From Vulcanimicrobiota bacterium (GTDB taxonomy: Bacteria; Vulcanimicrobiota; Vulcanimicrobiia; Vulcanimicrobiales; Vulcanimicrobiaceae): a DNA stretch of 64,000 nt. The notes beneath the pieces are model-generated. The model was not told where the DNA came from, ran no database searches, and worked only from the letters and a program-made list of their open reading frames with translations. The DNA is taken from contig DAHUZB010000006.1 of NCBI GenBank assembly GCA_027306785.1, positions 18,036 through 82,035 of the forward strand. Reading direction: 5' to 3'. Below are positions 59,596-64,000 of this stretch, in pieces (position 1 is the first letter of the stretch; every line of letters begins with the position of its first letter). A program made the translations under genes and the position numbers.

Positions 59596-61290
59596 ATGCG
59601 GTGGTGTGGATATATCGTTGTACTCGCTGTGAATCTCGCGCTCGCGGGGTGCGGCGGCGGCGGAGGCAGTGCGGCGCTACCGGTGTCGGCTCCCAAGCCG
59701 TCGGCGCTGCAGCACGTTACGATCCGCATCGACGAGCCCGCGGCGGCATCGGCGGCGCGACGAGCGCAGTACATTTCGCCCGCGACCACGCAAGCGACGA
59801 TCGACGTGGAGCAGGGCGGCGTCTCGATCGCGGGCTATCCGCAGATGGTCTCGCTGACGCCCACCTCGAGCGGCTGCAGCAGCACGCTCGCGAACGTGTC
59901 GTGTCAACTCACGCTCGCGCTCGCGGCCGGTTCGTACACGCTGACGTTGACCGCGAAGGACGCGAACGGCAATGCGCTCTCCGCGGCGCAGAACGTGCCG
60001 TTCACGGTCGTCGCCGGCACGGCCAATTCCGTCGGCGTCTCGCTCGGCGGCGTGGCGGCGAGCGCGGAGATCGTGCCGAACGCGAACGCGGAGATTGCCG
60101 GTAACGCAAGCGCGGGTTTCTCGCTGCAAGATTGCATCGGTTCGCAGACGGTCAGCGTCTTCGGCCTCGATGCGGACGGAAACGTGATTCTCGGCGCGGG
60201 TGCACCGTCGGTGAGTTTGACATCGGATAGCTCCGCGTTATCGGTGACTTCGCTCGGAACGTCGAATCCGAATGCGTTCACGCTGAGCTGCAATGGAGCG
60301 GTTCCGTGGAACGCGACGCTGCATCTCACGGCGACGGCGACGCCACCGAGCGGAAGCGGTTCGGCTGCGGTTAGTTCGGTGATACCGATGACGTTCGATC
60401 GACCCGTGAGCGGCACGATCACGGAGTATTCCACCGGCTACGTGCTTCCATCGGGAATCATCGTTCTGCCCGACGGAAATGTGTGGTGGGGTGAGGCGCA
60501 GACCAGATCGCTCGGGACGATCGCGCCCGATGGGACGAATCTGCTCCAGATTGCCCTTACGGGGCCGGCGGCGGTTCCGCACCACGGCGCGCTCGGTCCT
60601 GACGGCGACTATTGGACGCTCGATTACGATCAGACGCACGTCGACCGGATCACGTTTGCCGGCGCTGTCACGCAATACACCGCACCGACCGGCGTGGACA
60701 ATGAAAACACGATCACCCAGGGTCCGGATGGTGCGATGTGGTTTACGGAGTGGTCGGGCGCGGGAACCGGTGCCGCGATCGCGCGCATCACGACGAGCGG
60801 GACCATTACGGAGTTTCCGCTGCCGAACACGAGCTATCCCGCGGGCATCGTGACGGGGCCCGACGGCAACCTGTGGTTCACCGAGGCGGGTGCTTCGAAG
60901 ATCGGCCGAATCACGACCTCCGGTACGATTACCGAATATACCCTCGGCACTTCCGCGTGCCCGAACTCGATTGCCGCCGGACCGGACGGTGCCCTGTGGT
61001 TTACCGATTCGTGCTTAAACATGATCGGCCGCATTACGACTACCGGGACGATCACCGAATATCCGATCCCGACCGCCAACAGCGCCGCGATGGGCATTGT
61101 CGAAGGCCCCGACGACGCGATGTGGTTCTGCGAGAATGGCGCGAGCGCGGTCGCGCGGATCAACATGCACGGCGGGATCACACAGTTTGCAACGCCGACC
61201 GCGAACAGCCAGCCGGTCGACATGGCCGTCGGCCGCGACGGCTCAATCTGGTTCACCGAAACCGTCGGCGCCATCGGCCGAATCCGCTAA
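59596..61290 (+). CDS. Lipoprotein with virginiamycin-B-lyase-like beta-propeller
   Basis: 564 residues. Lipobox in VVLAVNLALAGC, a Gly-rich tether, a 200-residue beta-sandwich region (two Ig-like units, e.g. AAGSYTLTLTAKDANGN), then a propeller with repeated blades of the type GPDGNLWFTE..A.KIGRITTSGTITEYTL. This is the streptogramin lyase (Vgb) repeat. In true Vgb the catalytic His and metal residues lie in fixed blades; here I cannot confirm them, so binding or scaffolding is as likely as lyase action. No antibiotic-resistance context. Confidence 0.82.
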   Translation: MRWCGYIVVLAVNLALAGCGGGGGSAALPVSAPKPSALQHVTIRIDEPAAASAARRAQYISPATTQATIDVEQGGVSIAGYPQMVSLTPTSSGCSSTLANVSCQLTLALAAGSYTLTLTAKDANGNALSAAQNVPFTVVAGTANSVGVSLGGVAASAEIVPNANAEIAGNASAGFSLQDCIGSQTVSVFGLDADGNVILGAGAPSVSLTSDSSALSVTSLGTSNPNAFTLSCNGAVPWNATLHLTATATPPSGSGSAAVSSVIPMTFDRPVSGTITEYSTGYVLPSGIIVLPDGNVWWGEAQTRSLGTIAPDGTNLLQIALTGPAAVPHHGALGPDGDYWTLDYDQTHVDRITFAGAVTQYTAPTGVDNENTITQGPDGAMWFTEWSGAGTGAAIARITTSGTITEFPLPNTSYPAGIVTGPDGNLWFTEAGASKIGRITTSGTITEYTLGTSACPNSIAAGPDGALWFTDSCLNMIGRITTTGTITEYPIPTANSAAMGIVEGPDDAMWFCENGASAVARINMHGGITQFATPTANSQPVDMAVGRDGSIWFTETVGAIGRIR

Positions 61291-61591
61291 CACGCGCGCC
61301 TACGCCTAACTGCTTGTTATCGGTCGTACCACGTGCCGTATTCGGATGCTCGCGTTGGCATCGGTTCCTGTCAGCAATGTTCACGATCTCTCCCGTGAAT
61401 TAAAGCTCGCGGATACGGCACTGGCGTGCGCTTCACGAAAGTAACTACGATCGCGTCGTCAGCTAGGTGTGCTCGGTCGAGTGCGGCGGTGTCGATCTAC
61501 GAATTTGGGATTGAAGCGAATTTTCGGCAATCGCAATCAGCATAATGTCATAGTGGTGGCGCACGAGAGTGTAATGATCGGTCCATGATCT
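61291..61591. other. Intergenic stretch without a gene
   Basis: I see no convincing open reading frame, RNA or strong repeat here. It precedes the tRNA-like sequence and is noticeably less GC-rich than upstream coding DNA. Confidence 0.6.
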
Positions 61592-61666
61592 GCGCCCGTA
61601 GCTCAAATTCGGATAGAGCAGGTGTTTCGCAAACCCAGGGTCCGGGTTCGAGTCCCGGCGGGCGCG
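61592..61666 (+). tRNA. tRNA-like sequence, probably decayed (CGC anticodon position)
   Basis: Acceptor GCGCCCG/CGGGCGC pairs perfectly, D-stem GCTC/GAGC is intact and the T-arm CCGGG-TTCGAGT-CCCGG is perfect. The anticodon arm GGTGT-TTCGCAA-ACCCA has only three of five pairs, and no CCA is encoded, unlike the two complete tRNAs at 43.4-43.5 kb. The triplet at 34-36 would be CGC (Ala), whereas the body resembles Arg tRNAs. A degraded tRNA or an element attachment remnant is likelier than a working tRNA. Confidence 0.5.
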
Positions 61667-61714
61667 CACCCCATTCGCGGGGGTCCACGGTAGACCGGGA
61701 GACGCGCCCGGTGC

Positions 61715-61785
61715 TATAGTGGAGAGGCGAAACACCTGCTCGGATGAGCTACAAACGGGGTCGGGAAAACCGGCCCCGTTTCATC
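61715..61785 (+). ncRNA. Candidate short RNA partly complementary to the tRNA-like sequence
   Basis: TATAGT at 61715-61720 resembles a -10 box (no good -35). A transcript from about 61727 would begin GCGAAACACCTGCTC, exactly complementary to the tRNA-like segment 61616-61630, then TGAGCTAC (61745-61752), complementary to 61598-61605, and end at the terminator 61753-61781. This could be an antisense RNA or just an inverted partial copy of the tRNA. No expression evidence. Confidence 0.35.
61753..61781 (+). terminator. Intrinsic terminator
   Basis: A 12-bp stem AAACGGGGTCGG/CCGGCCCCGTTT (one wobble pair) with a GAAAA loop, followed by CATCTTTT. A typical intrinsic terminator, with no protein gene before it on this strand for about 460 bp. 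Confidence 0.8.
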
Positions 61786-62015
61786 TTTTCGGAGTTACGA
61801 TGCCCCCACAGGACCAGCGCCGAGGCGGGGTAGCGCTCGGCGCGAAGGGAGCAGGATGGGTAGGCTTATCCCCTCTATCGCGTCGGGAGCGTTCACCGTA
61901 TTAAATGGTGCGCTCGGCGCGGAGCAGATTGACGAGGCTGTAGAAAAATCGGTCGAGCCTATCCAATACCCGCCGGGAGGCTCGCGAAAGCGGGCCTTCC
62001 CTGCTACAATGAGCT

Positions 62016-62078
62016 GGCGTATCAAGCAAGCTGTAGAGGCTGGGGAGCGATCCCTGGCCTCCAGCTTTTTGATACGCC
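62016..62078. repeat. Long imperfect hairpin in an AT-richer gap
   Basis: GGCGTATCAA (62016-62025) pairs with TTGATACGCC (62069-62078). Inside, AAGCT/AGCTT, AGGC/GCCT and GGGA/TCCC extend the stem. The whole 455-bp stretch between the terminator at 61781 and the gene at 62241 has no convincing protein. The hairpin lacks integron attC core sites. It may be a structural RNA or a mobile-element end. Confidence 0.45.
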
Positions 62079-62240
62079 TCTGCCTGCCCGTAAAATCCGC
62101 AATAGGCAAAGCCGCCAATAGGTATATCGTCTTGACAGATGTCTAGATGATATACCTCACTCACCCGATATTTTTCGGAGCGGCAGGGTGGTTAGCCAAT
62201 CGGGCCGAGGCTGCCGGGCCCCTGGAGCGAATGGGCCGAT

Positions 62241-63098
62241 ATGCCGGGTCATCACGCCTCACCGCAGCCAAAAGCAAGCGTCACGCTACATCCTCGGCCA
62301 TCTCCACCCGCGCCGCATACTATTGGCGTCGATGTCGCGGGTGACGTTTACCTCGTCTTGGCGCTGGTGGGTTCTCTCATATTTGCATTTGTCAGATGCA
62401 AGTCTGAGCAGGGCTACAGTGCGGCGGCTACCATGATAGCGGCTCTGATAGCATTGTTCTTCGTGCCCACGAGCGACATACTACATGTCACGGTGGTGAT
62501 AGTTGGTGCCCTCGTGATATTGTTCTTTGGCATTCGGTCGATTCAGATAGCGGAAGACAAGGAACAACAGCGCGCGGCGGAACGCCGAGGCGATATGGAC
62601 CAGGCCGCATGGCTCCGCACAACCGTGGATGGCCTGAGGTCAGCCGCTGAAAACCACGATGCTGACCTGAAAACCGCCCTTACGGTGCTTGCGGCTATGA
62701 ATCCCGTTACAGGCGCTGGACGTGGCGTACAATCTCGCCAAACTATGCAGGCCACGGGAACTGTTCAGTTTGTGCTGTGGCCTGAGGAACAAACACTTCG
62801 TGCCCAAGTCGTGGACCTGATTAACAACTGCCGCAGAGCGGCAGAAGCATTGCGAATTACGCCGGACGATCAATACGTAAAAGTGTTAGCAATAATAGCG
62901 GAACCATTCGTCGGTCCGAGCATCGTTATTCGCCAGGCACTCCGTCGCGTAATAGGCTATCCCGAAGCGAGGCCGCTCGATCATTTACCGCCGGGCACGA
63001 CAGCTCTCGAATACGATACAATCGCCGAAGCGCACGAACGTCTGTTACGGCTTATTCCAAGCGATGCGCCAGCGGTGCCCCTAGAAAGTTACCAATGA
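62241..63098 (+). CDS. Hypothetical membrane protein of the accessory region
   Basis: 285 residues. Pro/His/Ser-rich N-terminus, two membrane helices (DVYLVLALVGSLIFAFVRC and SDILHVTVVIVGALVILFFG) separated by a short helix, then a soluble helical domain with charged blocks (EDKEQQRAAERRGDMDQAAW) and a tail that may bind a partner. No family recognised. Codon use is clearly more AT-rich than in the core genes, suggesting recent acquisition. Overlaps the next small gene by 4 bp (ATGA). Confidence 0.66.
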   Translation: MPGHHASPQPKASVTLHPRPSPPAPHTIGVDVAGDVYLVLALVGSLIFAFVRCKSEQGYSAAATMIAALIALFFVPTSDILHVTVVIVGALVILFFGIRSIQIAEDKEQQRAAERRGDMDQAAWLRTTVDGLRSAAENHDADLKTALTVLAAMNPVTGAGRGVQSRQTMQATGTVQFVLWPEEQTLRAQVVDLINNCRRAAEALRITPDDQYVKVLAIIAEPFVGPSIVIRQALRRVIGYPEARPLDHLPPGTTALEYDTIAEAHERLLRLIPSDAPAVPLESYQ

Positions 63099-63268
63099 AA
63101 AACGACGACAAGAGCCCCATGGAAAAGTTCGATGACCTGGGACGAAAGCTGTTCTCGATTCCCCCAAAGCCTGAACCGCAAGATGAAGAATTGGCGGATG
63201 CTATCGGTTTCGAGGAAGACGATGCTACGGAAGAACCCGAGGACGATGAATCGAGCCCTTCTGATTGA
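63095..63268 (+). CDS. Small acidic protein
   Basis: 57 residues beginning MKNDDKSPMEKFDDLGRKLF, followed by a Pro/Glu-rich stretch and an acidic tail (EEDDATEEPEDDES). The start codon overlaps the stop of the membrane-protein gene, implying translational coupling. Small proteins with a KFDDLxRKLF-type start occur beside toxin or transport genes, but no function is known to me. Its end overlaps the IS1595-type remnant on the other strand. Confidence 0.55.
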   Translation: MKNDDKSPMEKFDDLGRKLFSIPPKPEPQDEELADAIGFEEDDATEEPEDDESSPSD

Positions 63269-63495
63269 TACGCAGGTCGGCGTTCGCGCACCGAAGCGCG
63301 TCGTACGTTAAGCGTCGTCCGTCCGTGCTTTTCAGCACCGATACGAAGCGGCTAGCGTCGTCATTGTCGCGCGCGTTGAAGCGAAATACTTGCTCGTTCA
63401 CGTAGGCATCGAGATGGAAGGGACGCGGAGCGATATACGTTCCATGCAGCGTCCGCTTGATCGTGTCCCGGCCCGTGGTGTATGAGAGGGTCGCC
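63225..63495 (-). pseudogene. C-terminal remnant of an IS1595/ISXO2-like transposase
   Basis: The minus-strand frame from about 63479 to 63275 reads IKRTLHGTYIAPRPFHLDAY, then VNEQVFRFNARD and GRRLTYDAL. This matches the end of ISXO2-like DDE transposases (HG-T-Y...HL..Y..E..FR.N.R...RLTY..L). The catalytic N-terminal part is missing. Upstream sequence on this strand is the IS256-type element, which probably inserted into or beside it. Confidence 0.7.
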
Positions 63496-64000
63496 CTCGT
63501 AGCATAGAGAGCGGCCACCGTGGCTTTCGGCGAAGGTTGTTTTTGCACAAATAACCGACCGAAAGGGATCCACGATGGCCAAACCCAGTATCGCACTTTC
63601 CGAGCTCGTCGAAAAGGGCGGCGATGTCGACTTCGTTCGCGAGATGCTCCAGTACGCCGCGCAGCGGCTCATGGAGATCGACGTTGAGGAACTCTGCGGC
63701 TTACCCTACGGCGAGCGCGGCCCCGGCCGGCAAAACGCCCGCAACGGCTTCCGCGACCGCCAATGGGAGACGCGCTCCGGCGCGATCGACCTGCGCATCC
63801 CGAAGTTGCGCAAGGGCAGCTACTTCCCCGCGTTCCTCGAGCCACGCCGTACCGCGGAGAAGGCGCTCACCGCCGTCATCCAAGAGGCGTACATCCAAGG
63901 CATCTCCACGCGCTCGGTTGACGAGCTCGTCAAGGCGATGGGCATGACGGGCATCTCCAAGAGCCAAGTCTCGCGATTCTGCGAAGAGATTGACGAGCGC
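63485..64000 (+). mobile_element. IS256-family insertion sequence, left end (continues past window)
   Basis: The element's left boundary lies somewhere between the end of IS1595 homology (about 63480) and the transposase start. A short palindrome GAGGG-TCG-CCCTC near 63486 may mark the terminal repeat. The right end and target duplication are outside the window, so the boundary is approximate. Confidence 0.55.
63575..64000 (+). CDS. IS256-family (mutator) transposase, 3' end beyond the window
   Basis: 142 visible residues. The N-terminus has the IS256/Tnp_mut opening: a helical lead ([35 protein letters not shown]), then [79 protein letters not shown]. The DDE catalytic residues lie further on, outside the window. 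AAAGGG precedes the ATG at 63575. The frame is intact to the edge, so the copy may be active. Confidence 0.92.
   Translation, partial: MAKPSIALSELVEKGGDVDFVREMLQYAAQRLMEIDVEELCGLPYGERGPGRQNARNGFRDRQWETRSGAIDLRIPKLRKGSYFPAFLEPRRTAEKALTAVIQEAYIQGISTRSVDELVKAMGMTGISKSQVSRFCEEIDER

Noticed and set aside
62016..62078. Integron attC site
   Set aside because: The hairpin lacks the GTTRRRY/RYYYAAC core sites and no integrase or cassette array is present.
61901..62164. Minus-strand 87-codon frame in the AT-richer gap
   Set aside because: No ribosome site or recognisable family, and it is interrupted by the long hairpin; also the opposing 96-codon frame at 61856 looks equally random.
62147..62344. 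Plus-strand 65-codon frame before the membrane-protein gene
   Set aside because: Overlaps the better-supported gene at 62241 in another frame and has no signal or motif.
1..64000. CRISPR array, rRNA operon or replication origin
   Set aside because: No regularly spaced repeats, no rRNA-like blocks and no DnaA-box cluster with dnaA/dnaN context were seen.

Overview
The window is high-GC bacterial DNA with dense genes, frequent 4-bp ATGA/GTGA overlaps and many GTG/TTG starts. It encodes a two-membrane envelope (a secretin, YaiO-like and other outer-membrane beta-barrel candidates, lipoproteins with Gly-rich N-termini). The gene mix (Ccc1/VIT1-like transporter, large VPS10/BNR proteins, dapB-asd-lysC-dapA next to ribDE, Vgb-like and PQQ-like propeller lipoproteins) would suit an environmental, soil-type lineage such as Candidatus Eremiobacterota/Vulcanimicrobiota (WPS-2) or a neighbour. 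That placement is inference only; no rRNA gene is present to test it. Layout: 1-8.9 kb has the end of an EttA-type ABC-F gene, an HD-domain protein, a palindromic repeat patch, a VIT1-like transporter, then a tightly coupled pyroglutamate unit (pxpB-pxpC-pxpA-DUF969-DUF979-pcp), and a gene for an S1-domain protein. 9.1-22.1 kb holds two paralogous ~1,030-residue VPS10/BNR secreted proteins flanking an alcohol dehydrogenase/SDR pair, a 7TM-GGDEF protein and a metallopeptidase-like lipoprotein. 22.2-28.0 kb has a frameshifted acyl-CoA synthetase, a lone secretin, and a striking GH1 beta-glucosidase gene interrupted in frame by 777 bp encoding a circularly permuted amino-acid-binding-protein domain. 

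28-43.2 kb includes an SDR, a three-gene carbohydrate unit (ATP-grasp, Tat-exported GH36-like glycosidase, NahK-like kinase), a class III cyclase, a PQQ-propeller lipoprotein and a likely exopolysaccharide operon (membrane protein, GT2 synthase, bactofilin-like protein, YaiO-like barrel). A TetR/epimerase pair with a shared operator follows. 43.3-44 kb carries tRNA-Glu(CTC) and tRNA-Gln(CTG) with downstream hairpins and an HNH endonuclease gene. 44.1-58.1 kb is a long rightward housekeeping run: two sugar-nucleotidyltransferases, a GT4 glycosyltransferase and its alpha-barrel partner, pcrA, lysine/diaminopimelate genes (dapB, asd, lysC, dapA), a WecG/TagA glycosyltransferase, comF, ribD, ribE and a thioesterase.

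After 58.1 kb the sequence becomes accessory: a collapsed Phd/VapC toxin-antitoxin pair, a duplicated-domain secreted protein, a Vgb-like propeller lipoprotein, a tRNA-like sequence with a downstream complementary segment and terminator, a visibly more AT-rich patch with unfamiliar genes, the tail of an IS1595-type transposase gene, and the left part of an IS256-family element that runs off the right edge.

The best candidate for something undescribed is the GH1 gene at 25861-28005. Removing the segment between two 10-bp direct repeats restores a normal-length GH1 in frame, and circularising that segment restores a normal-order solute-binding domain.
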